Assembly (NCBI RefSeq): GCF_001995985.1 | Contig: NZ_MUFC01000023.1 | Coordinates: 4,844-41,270, forward strand | Source: Salinivibrio sharmensis | Lineage (GTDB): Bacteria > Pseudomonadota > Gammaproteobacteria > Enterobacterales > Vibrionaceae | DNA length: 36,427 bases | Direction of reading: 5' to 3' | Shown: positions 1 through 8,882 of the stretch, piece by piece | Layout: each line of letters opens with the position of its first letter | Position numbering within the stretch: the stretch's first letter is position 1 | The notes under the pieces: generated by a model | The model's database searches: none | The model's input: only the letters and a program-made list of their open reading frames with translations | What the model was told of the DNA's origin: nothing | Translations under genes and position numbers: made by a program

Positions 1-395
1 GGACGACAAGCTGTCATTACTGCTTGGTGTGATATTCTATGATCTATGTTCAAGTCATTCGAAAAATGTGTATAAATAATTTCAGGATTGACTTCCTCTA
101 CTATTTTTTCAATAGACTTAACGACTTCTATAAGTGGTAGTATATCCATACTATTATCAGGAAACTCACCAAAAACGATATTCTCTTCTTCAACACCCAA
201 TACATCAAGGGCTTTAAGTGCCGATTGTTTTCTTTTCTCAACGTCTCTATCTTCAATGCCTGGTCGTGCGGCTACTCCATTAGTCATAAATTTAATCGAA
301 ACTTTATCACCATTGTGAATATGTTTTGCGATTGTACCGCCACAGCCCAACACCTCATCATCCGGATGTGCAGCAATGATAAGAACTGACTTCAT
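1..395 (-). CDS. PIG-L/LmbE family sugar N-deacetylase, partial (C-terminus beyond window)
   Basis: Reverse-strand reading from ATG at 395 gives an open frame to the window edge. The protein starts MKSVLIIAAHPDDEVLGCGG, the zinc-binding AHPDDE signature of PIG-L/LmbE deacetylases, which remove N-acetyl groups from amino sugars. About 131 residues are present; families are usually 220-280 residues, so the C-terminal half is outside. The stop of the formyltransferase gene overlaps this start by one base (TGATG), which implies translational coupling. Placed after pseB-C-F-G/H and a formyltransferase, it probably edits an N-acyl group on pseudaminic acid or a related sugar. The DNA is AT-rich like its upstream neighbour. 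Family assignment is firm from the motif; the substrate is inference. Confidence 0.85.
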   Translation of the reverse strand, partial: MKSVLIIAAHPDDEVLGCGGTIAKHIHNGDKVSIKFMTNGVAARPGIEDRDVEKRKQSALKALDVLGVEEENIVFGEFPDNSMDILPLIEVVKSIEKIVEEVNPEIIYTHFSNDLNIDHRISHQAVMTACR

Positions 396-1084
396 CACTT
401 TAGTGCCTCTTTAGAAAATATTTTTACAGTCGCTGTCAATAAATTTTCTTTTTCTTTCATTACGTCAGAAAACTCTATACGATGATTACCATAGTCTATA
501 AAGGCCCGTGGGTAGGTCTCAGCATCGAGCATACGAATCAAATCATATATTTCACTTATATTCATTGACTCAAGGATTTCACTCTGCTCAGGCGTTCGAC
601 GTTTAAAATGCACGACTTCTCCAATTTGTTCCTTTGGAGTGATATCATTGCTAACAATTTCTAATATCAAGTCGACTACTTTAGGGGCTGCTCTTTGGAA
701 AATCTCTGTAGCTGATCCAGCCAGAGATAATTCCGCTTTAGCATATACTGGACCAGCGTCTAGCTCTCTAGTCATTTTCAGTGCTGTTAGCTTAGTCGAT
801 TTATGTCCTCGAGAAATTAAATTTTGTAAAGGACTTCCTCCTCTTCCATATGGAACATCCGCCATATGGAAGCATACACAGTTGTAGCGTTGAGTAATAG
901 ATTCTGGGACTAGCCAATTCCAATGGGGGAAAAAAATGTACTTCGGATTTACCCTTTCTATAAACTCTGGGGTTAGCTCACTCTTGTCTCTGACTAGAAA
1001 CCAATTAGGATTACCTTCAAAACGGCTTCTGTAAGCATCCAAACACCAATTTTTTGATGACGCAAAAATATAGCTTTCATTCAC
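395..1084 (-). CDS. Sugar N-formyltransferase (FMT-fold)
   Basis: A 229-residue protein with formyltransferase-fold signatures: an N-terminal strand YIFASSKNW, the central segment FHMADVPYGRGGSPLQN where the family has its catalytic Asn/His region and substrate loop, and LDAGPVYAK with the Asp-x-Gly that completes the active site. Such enzymes move a formyl group from N10-formyl-tetrahydrofolate to an amino sugar. I place the start at GTG 1084, giving a GTGA overlap with the previous stop. A longer frame begins at GTG 1096, but its extra residues are not family-like. The gene lies between the pseG/pseH fusion and a PIG-L deacetylase, so an N-formylated pseudaminic-acid derivative is plausible (inference). 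The DNA is much more AT-rich than pseB/C/F. Confidence 0.82.
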   Translation of the reverse strand: MNESYIFASSKNWCLDAYRSRFEGNPNWFLVRDKSELTPEFIERVNPKYIFFPHWNWLVPESITQRYNCVCFHMADVPYGRGGSPLQNLISRGHKSTKLTALKMTRELDAGPVYAKAELSLAGSATEIFQRAAPKVVDLILEIVSNDITPKEQIGEVVHFKRRTPEQSEILESMNISEIYDLIRMLDAETYPRAFIDYGNHRIEFSDVMKEKENLLTATVKIFSKEALK

Positions 1085-2568
1085 TTCGAACACCACTTAA
1101 AATTATTTACATCCAATCGTTTAAAACCAGCTCTCTCAAAAAGAAATTGAGAAGATATATTATCTTTGTGTACATAGGCGTTTAATTGATAACTTTTAAA
1201 AATTTTTTTTATCTCAAACAGTGCTAATTTAGCAAACCCCATACTATGAAACTCCGGGGAAATGAGGATTGAAATATCCCCCTCAAGCTTACCATTTTTT
1301 TTATCAACTCTTATCGTTCCGATATTAGTATCGCCCTTTGTAATGACAAAAAGATCAATACTAGCACTCTCTATAACCTTATTCATCCATTGAGAGTGTT
1401 CGGCATATGTTGGGACTTTAGAGTTATTGAAGTATTTTCTTGTCGAAGGTAAAGATTGCCATTCATATATAAGTTCAATATCTTTTTTATTAGCATACCT
1501 TAGCTTTAACTTATAGTTTTCTAATTTATTTATCACATCAACTACCCGATTCACTCCTAAGCCATCACAAATTGCTAAGTTACTATTGCAGCACGCTGAG
1601 TACTTATCTTTTATTTCTTGATACGCACCTACTAACTGAGTGTCTATACTGTTAAATTCTACTTTTCTTACTGCGCCTGCATCAACAAGTGCTCTACAAT
1701 TATCCGCTTGGTTTTTTGCAATAGGTATAAGAACACTGGGTAGCCCCAAACATGCTCGCTCCCAGCTTGTTGTGCCTGGTGCGCCGATAGCGATATCATG
1801 GCTCATCATTAGACTGGCCATATCAGCCACAAAATCTACATGGTTGACATTGCCATGATTTGAGCACCACTGTTTTACCTCATGATAATGCGGCGCTCTT
1901 GGCGAGAGTAAGACCGTAAACGTTGCATTGACGTAAGGGTATAGAGCCTCTAGCACGTTGAGCGTGGCGTTAGGGGCATCGACACCGCCCATTGAGACAA
2001 GTACGCGGGGGACATGACGCGTCAAGGTTCGAGATAGCGCATTTTCCCTTTGTTGGAGAAATGCGCGAGACAGTAACGCATAATCACTGCCTGCGAGTAC
2101 GGTAGTGCCTGCTGTCTGATAGTCTGATGCCTCACGACCCAACGTTTGATCTATAACTATATCCGCACTGTGAGTTCGCAAAAGATCATCAATGGCGACA
2201 ATTTTACAGTTAAGCCTCGCGCGAACGATTTCATGCCACTGTTTTTCAATCGCATAGTGGTCGGTCACAACCACATCTGCAGCATGCACGTGATGAATAA
2301 AATCGTGCGCATCGTCGGGGATGGGCTTTGGCAGCCATGCGGCGTAGTCAGCATCGTGCGCCGGTTTCACGACTTGTTCGGGCGCCGTCAACGTGATGAC
2401 GTTAAAACCCCGCTCACCGATAAACGCACGCATATCGCTTTCTAACGGTAAACACGCGAAGGTTATATCATGGCCATGGTTCGCTAACTCATCGGCAAGC
2501 ACCAAGCATCGCATCACGTGCCCACTACCAATCCAAACCGACGCATCAACGCGAAATACAACTTTCAT
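1081..2568 (-). CDS. pseG: PseG-PseH fusion: UDP-sugar hydrolase plus GNAT N-acetyltransferase
   Basis: A 495-residue two-domain protein. The N-terminal part (about 1-345) is PseG, the UDP-2,4-diacetamido-2,4,6-trideoxy-altropyranose hydrolase: it opens MKVVFRVDASVWIGSGHVMR, with the nucleotide-binding and catalytic His segment GSGHVMRC, and has the GT-B-like GAPGTTSWERACLGLPS loop. The C-terminal part (about 353-491) is a GNAT acetyltransferase like PseH, with the acetyl-CoA-binding stretch HSMGFAKLAL and the terminal ERAGFKRL. Steps 3 and 4 of CMP-Pse synthesis are thus in one chain. I chose ATG 2568 because PseG proteins start MKV-FRVD; an in-frame GTG at 2580 adds four residues. Base composition falls sharply near 1.65-1.74 kb, inside the PseG domain. 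The gene overlaps the formyltransferase start. Confidence 0.92.
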   Translation of the reverse strand: MKVVFRVDASVWIGSGHVMRCLVLADELANHGHDITFACLPLESDMRAFIGERGFNVITLTAPEQVVKPAHDADYAAWLPKPIPDDAHDFIHHVHAADVVVTDHYAIEKQWHEIVRARLNCKIVAIDDLLRTHSADIVIDQTLGREASDYQTAGTTVLAGSDYALLSRAFLQQRENALSRTLTRHVPRVLVSMGGVDAPNATLNVLEALYPYVNATFTVLLSPRAPHYHEVKQWCSNHGNVNHVDFVADMASLMMSHDIAIGAPGTTSWERACLGLPSVLIPIAKNQADNCRALVDAGAVRKVEFNSIDTQLVGAYQEIKDKYSACCNSNLAICDGLGVNRVVDVINKLENYKLKLRYANKKDIELIYEWQSLPSTRKYFNNSKVPTYAEHSQWMNKVIESASIDLFVITKGDTNIGTIRVDKKNGKLEGDISILISPEFHSMGFAKLALFEIKKIFKSYQLNAYVHKDNISSQFLFERAGFKRLDVNNFKWCSK

Positions 2569-2581
2569 GATTCTTGCCACG

Positions 2582-3277
2582 CTACTTGTTCGTATGTTTT
2601 AAGGCTGAAAATAGCGACTCGGCAATGTCCCAGTCTTCGGAGGTGTCAATATCTTGGACACGATGACGCGGTAAAAGCACAGCCTTAGAATGCGGTGAGA
2701 AAATTGACAACTTATTGAAAAACGCACTGGCTTTGCCCCAATAGAACTGGCCTGCGTCGTGATACGCCTCTTCCAGATCTTGTGATCTCATTTTCTCCTG
2801 CTCTGGCGAGAACATAGACACAGCACCGTTTGCATCTAATTTAATTGCACGCTGGATCGGAAACGGGAAGGACGTGGCACTAAACGCAAACTGGACGTTT
2901 TCATTGGCTAGCAACTGATAGCCCGCCTTGAGATCGTCAGCCTGAACAAACGGCGCAGTCGCATATAAGCAGCACACGGTTTCAATATTAAAACCTGCAT
3001 CTTGGCACCACTGAATCGCATGGGCCATCACATCCATCGTGGTGGCATAGTCATCGGCAATGTCTGCGGGGCGCAAAAACGGCACCTCGGCACCGTATTG
3101 CTTCGCAACATCGGCAATTTCCTGATCCTCTGTTGACACAATCACCTTATCAAAGCAGCCTGAGGCGATCGCCGCTTCAATCGAATAAGCAATCATTGGC
3201 TTACCATGAAAGGGCTTAATATTTTTACGTGGTATCCGCTTACTGCCGCCGCGCGCAGGAATAATCGCTATATTCAT
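2582..3277 (-). CDS. pseF: Pseudaminic acid cytidylyltransferase PseF
   Basis: This 231-residue enzyme activates pseudaminic acid with CTP to CMP-Pse, the donor for glycosyltransferases. The N-terminus MNIAIIPARGGSKRIPRKN is the CMP-sugar synthetase P-loop-like CTP-binding signature (ARGGSKRIP). VIVSTEDQEIADVAKQYGA and the YATAPF segment are typical of the PseF/NeuA family. The length matches PseF. It starts one base after the pseC stop and is followed closely by the pseG/pseH fusion, so it belongs to the same transcript. GC content matches pseB and pseC, unlike the AT-rich genes further downstream. Confidence 0.93.
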   Translation of the reverse strand: MNIAIIPARGGSKRIPRKNIKPFHGKPMIAYSIEAAIASGCFDKVIVSTEDQEIADVAKQYGAEVPFLRPADIADDYATTMDVMAHAIQWCQDAGFNIETVCCLYATAPFVQADDLKAGYQLLANENVQFAFSATSFPFPIQRAIKLDANGAVSMFSPEQEKMRSQDLEEAYHDAGQFYWGKASAFFNKLSIFSPHSKAVLLPRHRVQDIDTSEDWDIAESLFSALKHTNK

Positions 3278-3278
3278 A

Positions 3279-4439
3279 TTACTCCGTCAGTATCGCTGCT
3301 AAGACATCAATCACCGTGTCTTGCTGCTCATCGGTCATAGCATGAAACATCGGTAACGAGATGGCGTCTTGGTAGTATTGTTCAGCATGTGGGTAGTCGC
3401 CTGGACCAAAGCCGAGCTGCTGGTAATACGGTTGAGTGTGGACAGGAATATAATGCATGTTCACACCGATGCCTTGTTGCCGCAACGCATCAAATACCTG
3501 CTTGTGGGTCTTTGACAGCTTCGCCAATTGAAGGCGAACGACATAAAGGTGCAAGCCTGAATAGGTACCGTTTGATTGATAAGGCAATACTAGGGGTAAA
3601 TCTTGCAACTTTTCGTTATAACGAGCCGCAAGGCGGTGACGCGCACTGACAAACTGATCTACCCGCTGCATTTGGCTTAGCCCGAGTGCAGCTTGCAGCT
3701 CTGTCATCCGATAATTGTAGCCAAGCGCGACTTGTTGATAATACCAGTTTCCGTGGCTATCACCTTCCATCAGCAACGGATCGCGTGTCACCCCATGACT
3801 GCGATACAGCGCCATCGACGTGGCCAAGGCGTCGTCATTGGTTACTGCAACGCCACCCTCTGCCGTCGTCACAATCTTAACCGGGTGAAAGCTGAACACG
3901 GTAACATCTGAATACTGCCCACAACCGATTGGCTTATTCTGATATTTGCCCCCGATAGCATGGGAGGCATCTTCTATCACTTTAAAGCCATACTCGTCGG
4001 CTAATTGCCCTATCGCTTGCATGTCACAGGACTGGCCACACAAGTGCACCGCAACCACCACTTTCGGTAGTGTGCCAGTCGCTTCCGCATGCTTGAGTTT
4101 TACTTCAAGTTGTTTGGGGCACAGGTTGTAGGTAGTCGGGTCGATATCGACAAAGTCCACCTCCGCGCCGCAATAACGCCCACAGTTGGCTGAAGCGACG
4201 AACGTAATCGGCGTGGTCCATAGTCGATCGCCCTCACCAAGCCCGAGCGCCAGACAGGCAATATGTAAGGCGGACGTAGCACTATTGACGGCAAGCGCGT
4301 GCTTGGCGCCGGTGTACTCGGCAATAGCTTGCTCGAACGCAGGGACCTTTGGCCCCTGGGTGAGAAAATCCGAATGCAGCACGTCAACCACTGCATCGAT
4401 GTCATCTTGCGTGATGTCTTGCTTGCCGTAGGGGATCAT
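3279..4439 (-). CDS. pseC: UDP-4-amino-4,6-dideoxy-N-acetyl-beta-L-altrosamine transaminase PseC
   Basis: A 386-residue PLP-dependent aminotransferase of the DegT/DnrJ/EryC1/StrS family. The start MIPYGKQDITQDDIDAVVDV and the HPVKIVTTAEGG segment, which carries the PLP-binding Lys, are characteristic of PseC. It transfers an amino group from glutamate to C4 of the 4-keto sugar made by PseB. ATG 4439 overlaps the pseB stop by four bases (ATGA), so the two first-step enzymes are translationally coupled. Length and order are standard for bacterial Pse operons. Confidence 0.94.
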   Translation of the reverse strand: MIPYGKQDITQDDIDAVVDVLHSDFLTQGPKVPAFEQAIAEYTGAKHALAVNSATSALHIACLALGLGEGDRLWTTPITFVASANCGRYCGAEVDFVDIDPTTYNLCPKQLEVKLKHAEATGTLPKVVVAVHLCGQSCDMQAIGQLADEYGFKVIEDASHAIGGKYQNKPIGCGQYSDVTVFSFHPVKIVTTAEGGVAVTNDDALATSMALYRSHGVTRDPLLMEGDSHGNWYYQQVALGYNYRMTELQAALGLSQMQRVDQFVSARHRLAARYNEKLQDLPLVLPYQSNGTYSGLHLYVVRLQLAKLSKTHKQVFDALRQQGIGVNMHYIPVHTQPYYQQLGFGPGDYPHAEQYYQDAISLPMFHAMTDEQQDTVIDVLAAILTE

Positions 4440-5461
4440 TGTTTCGTGGCCACCGTAAAATTAGGATCGATGTATTGCTTTATCTTTTCCCGTAAGCTGT
4501 CAACGCTTTCCCATTGCTCATTGGTACCCGAGTTATATTTAAACCCAAACGGCACTTTCTCCGCTTTATGGTGCGTCATGTACTCTTGCTCTGTGTGGGT
4601 ATGAGACACAGACGGTAAGATTGCATAGTAATGACCAAGATCAATGGTATTGAGTGAATCGGTATCGGTGATCATTTCTTCGTGCAGCTTCTCGCCAGGG
4701 CGAACACCAATGACTTTTACCTCACAATCAGGCGCGACGGCTTTTGCCACATCCAAAATTTTATAACTTGGGATCTTAGGGACAAAGATTTCACCGCCCA
4801 GGTGATTCTCTAGTGCGTACATCACCATGTCTACCCCATCTTGTAGCGAGATATTAAAGCGGGTCATGTCTTCATGGGTGATCGGCAGGACCCCCTCATG
4901 GCGCTTTTTCAAAAAGAACGGGATCACTGAGCCACGAGAGCCCATGACGTTGCCATAGCGCACCACACTGAACTTTAGGTCACGTGAACCTTTAATATTG
5001 TTTGCCGCCGTAAACAGCTTATCTGATGCAAGCTTGGTCGCGCCATAGAGGTTTATCGGTGCACAGGCTTTATCGGTAGAAAGTGCAACCACATTGTTCA
5101 CCCCACATTTCAATGCTGCGTTAATCACGTTCTCCGCGCCATCAATGTTGGTGCGAATACATTCTGTTGGGTTGTACTCCGCCGTATCAACCTGCTTGAT
5201 CGCGGCCGCGTGGATGATCACATCCACCTCTTCGCACGCTTGCACCATGCGCTCCCTGTCGCGCACATCACCGATGAAAAAGCGCAGCTGTGGGTAGTCA
5301 CTTTGCGGATACAGCTGTTTGAGCTCAAACTGCTTTAACTCATCACGTGAATAGATAATGATTTTCTTTACGTCAGGGTAACGAACAAGAATGGTTTGAA
5401 TGAACTGCTTACCGAACGAGCCGGTGCCGCCGGTGATAAGGACTGATTTGTTGTTTAGCAT
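4436..5461 (-). CDS. pseB: UDP-GlcNAc 4,6-dehydratase (inverting) PseB
   Basis: This 341-residue extended short-chain dehydrogenase catalyses the first step of pseudaminic acid synthesis: 4,6-dehydration with C5 inversion of UDP-GlcNAc. The Rossmann dinucleotide motif is seen near residue 11 (TGGTGSFGKQF), followed by the Tyr-x3-Lys catalytic pair in LYGATKLASDK and by VVRYGNVMGSRGSVIPFF, all typical of PseB/FlaA1. It starts 18 bases after the ABC-exporter stop, with a weak GGAA ribosome-binding site. pseI, needed to complete the pathway, is not in the window and is expected downstream (below coordinate 1). Confidence 0.94.
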   Translation of the reverse strand: MLNNKSVLITGGTGSFGKQFIQTILVRYPDVKKIIIYSRDELKQFELKQLYPQSDYPQLRFFIGDVRDRERMVQACEEVDVIIHAAAIKQVDTAEYNPTECIRTNIDGAENVINAALKCGVNNVVALSTDKACAPINLYGATKLASDKLFTAANNIKGSRDLKFSVVRYGNVMGSRGSVIPFFLKKRHEGVLPITHEDMTRFNISLQDGVDMVMYALENHLGGEIFVPKIPSYKILDVAKAVAPDCEVKVIGVRPGEKLHEEMITDTDSLNTIDLGHYYAILPSVSHTHTEQEYMTHHKAEKVPFGFKYNSGTNEQWESVDSLREKIKQYIDPNFTVATKQ

Positions 5462-5479
5462 TGAAATATTCCGATAGGT

Positions 5480-7270
5480 TTAGCTATGACTAGCCATTTT
5501 TCTAAATTCGAGGTTTTTATTTAGTAACTCAGCATACGTACCATGATCGACTACTTTGCCCTGTTCAAGCATATAGATACAATCACACTGCTGAACCGTA
5601 CTGAGCCGGTGAGCAATCATAATAATGGTTTTATTGCCGGCAAAATCATGGATGGCATCCATCACCAGTTTTTCGGTAATGCCGTCTAACGCACTGGTTG
5701 CTTCATCAAGTACCAAGACATCTGCATCATCATAAAGCGCGCGCGCAATGCCAATCCGCTGTCGCTGACCGCCTGATAGCTGCACACCCCGCTCCCCAAC
5801 GCGCGTATCTAAACCGTTTGGCAGTTCCTCGAGTAATTCCTCTAGGTGTGCCATTATGGCGGCTTTAAGCACTTTCTGATCGTTAATTTCGTTTAGTGGC
5901 AAACCAAAAGCGATGTTCTCTCGGATAGTCGCATCAGAAAGGAAAATACTCTGAGGAACAAAACCAATATTGTTTTGCCATGCACGCACGTTGTCGGCGT
6001 TGATTGGCTTTCCATCGACCTTTAAGCTACCTTGGCTGGGCTCAATAAGTCCGAGTAAAATATCAATCGCCGTTGATTTACCTGATCCTGACGCACCCAC
6101 TAGACCAATCACCTGATTAACGGGTAGTTCCAACGATAATTGTCGCAGAGCAGGCTCGTCTTTACCTGGGTATTGAAAGGTCACATTGTCAAGCCGAACC
6201 TGATGTGTGGGTTTAAGTTTGTCACGCGCTGTACTAGTTTCAGCCACGTGCTGGCTTGCAATCAGATCGGCTTCGAGATTATCAAACGCTGATAAGTTAC
6301 CGCGAACTTGTGCCACCCCTGTGTAAATTTGCTGAAATGCGGGAAGCAGTTTGAAACCAGCTAAGGCATAGACCGACAAAATAGGTAGAATTTGGCCTAG
6401 CTTACCATCGTGTGTTTTGACTAAATATAGCACCAAAAAAATCACCGAGCCAAACGCGACAAGCTCCATGGCATAACGTGGAACCTCGGATAAGCCACGG
6501 TTACGACCCTGAGCATAACCAAACTTTTCACAGGCATTTTGGTAACGCTGGTTAAAGTCTCTTTGGCGGCCCAGTAATAGCGTATCTTTTATCCCGCCAA
6601 ACCCTTCATGCAGCAAAGTAAAACGTTGGCGATTGGCATTAGTGATATTAATACCATCTTGCGACAGTTTTTTACGTACAGTCCGATAGAGCGCAATATA
6701 GGCACACGCAAAAATGGCTAATCCAGTCAAAGCAACCAGTGGGTTATAAATAAAGATTGCGGTCGCCATCACCATCGCTAGCACTGACTTGGCAGCGACT
6801 CGCATTGCAGGCTGAATTATTGCTTGGGTGATCCGACCCGTCTCTTGCGCGACTTTATTGGTTAACTGACTACTGCTGCCTCCTGCATGAAATAACCAAG
6901 ACTGATTCATGTAATAGCGATAAAGACGCGCTGATAACTCCGCCCCTACTTGCTGTGCATATAAAGACAAGCGCCAAATGGTGTACATAGAGATCATCGC
7001 CGAAATAGCTAGCGCGAACAACACAATGACGCCTATCCAGAAAATAAAGTCACTTGGATTGGCTAGCCCGCTGTATTGATATAGCTGTGCAAATTTGCCC
7101 TCACCTTGTAGTTGGCTGATATCACCGACTAAAGCCATAAATGGACCAATAGCGACAACGCTCGTTAACTCAGCGAAAGCCATGCACACGACTAATAGTT
7201 GTAGCCGAATGAGCCTTTTACGTTGTTCTGCCGTTAATAAATTAAACAGCGTTTTTAAACGGTTATACAT
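5480..7270 (-). CDS. ABC exporter, fused membrane and ATPase domains (glycolipid flippase type)
   Basis: A 596-residue half-transporter of the MsbA/PglK type. The N-terminal ~310 residues hold about six hydrophobic segments. The ATPase domain has Walker A GASGSGKST near residue 393, the signature LSGGQRQR near 500 and Walker B VLVLDEAT near 520, followed by the switch His in AHRLSTVQ. I use ATG 7270, which has AGGA six bases upstream; a TTG at 7288 would give a longer but less likely form. It overlaps the wzz stop by eight bases. Its place between wzz and pseB suggests that it flips a lipid-linked saccharide across the inner membrane, like PglK. The substrate is inference. Confidence 0.88.
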   Translation of the reverse strand: MYNRLKTLFNLLTAEQRKRLIRLQLLVVCMAFAELTSVVAIGPFMALVGDISQLQGEGKFAQLYQYSGLANPSDFIFWIGVIVLFALAISAMISMYTIWRLSLYAQQVGAELSARLYRYYMNQSWLFHAGGSSSQLTNKVAQETGRITQAIIQPAMRVAAKSVLAMVMATAIFIYNPLVALTGLAIFACAYIALYRTVRKKLSQDGINITNANRQRFTLLHEGFGGIKDTLLLGRQRDFNQRYQNACEKFGYAQGRNRGLSEVPRYAMELVAFGSVIFLVLYLVKTHDGKLGQILPILSVYALAGFKLLPAFQQIYTGVAQVRGNLSAFDNLEADLIASQHVAETSTARDKLKPTHQVRLDNVTFQYPGKDEPALRQLSLELPVNQVIGLVGASGSGKSTAIDILLGLIEPSQGSLKVDGKPINADNVRAWQNNIGFVPQSIFLSDATIRENIAFGLPLNEINDQKVLKAAIMAHLEELLEELPNGLDTRVGERGVQLSGGQRQRIGIARALYDDADVLVLDEATSALDGITEKLVMDAIHDFAGNKTIIMIAHRLSTVQQCDCIYMLEQGKVVDHGTYAELLNKNLEFRKMASHS

Positions 7271-8231
7271 CTTCTTTCCTAAACGCAAATCTTACCAGCA
7301 CAATCGCGACACTCAGCATACCGCCAAGTAGCGTTGCTAGCACACAAATCAATGCTCGTTTGGGGCCGGCTTTTTCTTCGGGGACAATGGCCGGATCGAC
7401 GGTTTTGAACACAAATTCGTCTTGCACTTCAGCCAGCATCAAACTTTTGGTTTGCTCTTCAATCAGCTGATAGAACACATTCTGCATTTGAGTCAGGTTG
7501 GTGTTTTCTAGCTGTTGGCGCAAGTAGCCAATGTTAGTTTTGGTTTCGGCCAGTTTCTCTTTTTTTACATGGGTGTTGATGTCATTCACCAACAACTCTA
7601 CTACTTGTTGCGCGAAGACCGGTGACTGTGACTCAAAGCTAATGGTGATTAAACCGTTGTCTTTCTGGGTAGCGGTTTCTAGCTTGGATGAAAACGCTTT
7701 ATACAACTGCCAATCTGTAGGCATAGCAGGTTGGTCTGCTGGCGCATCGTCAGACTTTAACCAGGTTTGCGTCTCTGGGTTATAACGCTCTAGGTTAATT
7801 AGCCATTGGTTGGTCTCAGCATCCCACCCTTCAGTCGCCGCCAACGGCACCGCTAATTGATGTTTATGCACAAACTCGCTAATAAACTGGCGTGATTTTA
7901 GGGTGGCCAGCGCAATTTGGGTTTCACTGCCGCCACCGCTGCCAAGGTTAACCCCGGCTAGTGATGCTAATCCACCCAACTGCCCCGCCATACCGGCCAA
8001 ACCACTACCGCCAGATTCATTCGCAGGCGCCAGTAACGCCTCGGACTTGTAGGTATTGGGAAGCGATAATGAATACCCCACCCCACCGACTGCAAACACA
8101 AAGGTGATGGCAATGATCAACCACTTGCCTTGCCATAACGCGGCAAACAACTCGCGGAGGTCGATTTCGTCAGAATCTACCGGCTGCGAAAGCGGCGGGT
8201 AGGGGTAGTGTTCGATATTTTGCTTAGTCAT
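7263..8231 (-). CDS. Wzz/GumC-type polysaccharide chain-length determinant
   Basis: A 322-residue inner-membrane protein with the Wzz layout: a short cytoplasmic N-terminus (EIDLRELFAALWQGKW), TM1 at about residues 35-54 followed by the PNTYKSEALL segment, a long periplasmic part with coiled-coil features, and TM2 near the C-terminus (RALICVLATLLGGMLSVAIV). Such proteins set polymer length or regulate export with a Wza-like channel. A Gly-rich stretch follows TM1 (about residues 75-105). Start ATG 8231 has no good Shine-Dalgarno sequence; a CTAG heptamer array begins only 16 bases upstream, so the natural leader may have been displaced. Confidence 0.88.
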   Translation of the reverse strand: MTKQNIEHYPYPPLSQPVDSDEIDLRELFAALWQGKWLIIAITFVFAVGGVGYSLSLPNTYKSEALLAPANESGGSGLAGMAGQLGGLASLAGVNLGSGGGSETQIALATLKSRQFISEFVHKHQLAVPLAATEGWDAETNQWLINLERYNPETQTWLKSDDAPADQPAMPTDWQLYKAFSSKLETATQKDNGLITISFESQSPVFAQQVVELLVNDINTHVKKEKLAETKTNIGYLRQQLENTNLTQMQNVFYQLIEEQTKSLMLAEVQDEFVFKTVDPAIVPEEKAGPKRALICVLATLLGGMLSVAIVLVRFAFRKEDV

Positions 8232-8246
8232 AAACCATGAGGCAAC

Positions 8247-8275
8247 AGAGACTAGAAACTAGAGACTAGAGACTA
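8247..8275. repeat. Short CTAG heptamer array (about 4 units) upstream of wzz
   Basis: Four 7-bp units of the CTAGAGA/CTAGAAA type run in tandem 16 bases before the wzz start codon. Together with the longer array at 8752-8859 they bracket the four-helix-bundle gene. Confidence 0.85.
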
Positions 8276-8306
8276 TGAGTCAGATGCCATACCTTCCTTT
8301 GATTAT

Positions 8307-8666
8307 TCAAGTTGCTACTTTGAGTGCGCGTTTGTGTCGTGTTATCAAGCTAGCAAGGATTTTTGCAATTTCTCTTGCTTCACGGACCATTACCAAACCA
8401 GCTTCTCGTTCTATTTGTCCGGTTTTAATCGCGATTTGAAGCTGAGTCACCAATTCACCACATGAGCCTTTGGCGTAGTAGTAAAAGCGAACTTTTTCTT
8501 TTGATGTTTCACGTTCTTCCCCTTCTGCAATATTTGAGGGTATTGATAGGGATGACCGAAAAACTTGATCTTTAAGTGCAAAATTCTTGTTGTGCTCAAA
8601 TGTACTAAATACCGAGCACGCTAATTTTGATGAGCGTTGCCAAACACTCAGTTTTTCAAACAGCAT
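8307..8666 (-). CDS. Four-helix-bundle protein (S23/IVS-encoded family)
   Basis: With ATG 8666 as start (119 residues) the protein reads MLFEKLSVWQRSSKLACSVF, matching the usual opening of the 23S-rRNA intervening-sequence / four-helix-bundle family (FEKL-VW-RS), and contains SSLSIPSNIAEGEER, the family's most conserved segment. The longer reading from 8708 is not family-like. The function of this family is unknown; related small four-helix proteins include the Avd accessory proteins of diversity-generating retroelements, but no reverse transcriptase is visible here. The gene interrupts the polysaccharide operon between the SLBB gene and wzz, and is bounded on both sides by CTAG heptamer repeats, so it looks inserted. 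Confidence 0.85.
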   Translation of the reverse strand: MLFEKLSVWQRSSKLACSVFSTFEHNKNFALKDQVFRSSLSIPSNIAEGEERETSKEKVRFYYYAKGSCGELVTQLQIAIKTGQIEREAGLVMVREAREIAKILASLITRHKRALKVAT

Positions 8667-8751
8667 ATGTTGAGCCCTCTCGCCTTTGGGGCAAAGAGTA
8701 CAACTCATCTACTGTTTGTGTTTTTTGTCTTTACATTTCTGCGAGACACAG

Positions 8752-8859
8752 CTAGAGACTAGAGACTAGAGACTAGAGACTAGAGACTAGAGACTAGAGA
8801 CTAGAGACTAGAGACTAGAGACTAGAGACTAGAGACTAGAGACTAGAGACTAGAGACTA
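8752..8859. repeat. Tandem heptamer array CTAGAGA, 15.4 copies
   Basis: 108 bases of perfect CTAGAGA repeats (15 full units plus CTA), the longest and cleanest array in the window. It sits in the spacer between the four-helix gene and the SLBB export gene. Perfect identity suggests recent expansion by slippage. Confidence 0.98.
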
Positions 8860-8882
8860 TTTTATGAGCCGCTTTAAGCTTT

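Noticed and set aside
8307-8666. Avd accessory gene of a diversity-generating retroelement
   Set aside because: The four-helix protein could suggest it, but there is no reverse transcriptase and no template/variable repeat pair in the window.
8752-8859. Possible CRISPR array
   Set aside because: Units are 7 bp with no spacers and no cas genes nearby; it is a simple tandem repeat.
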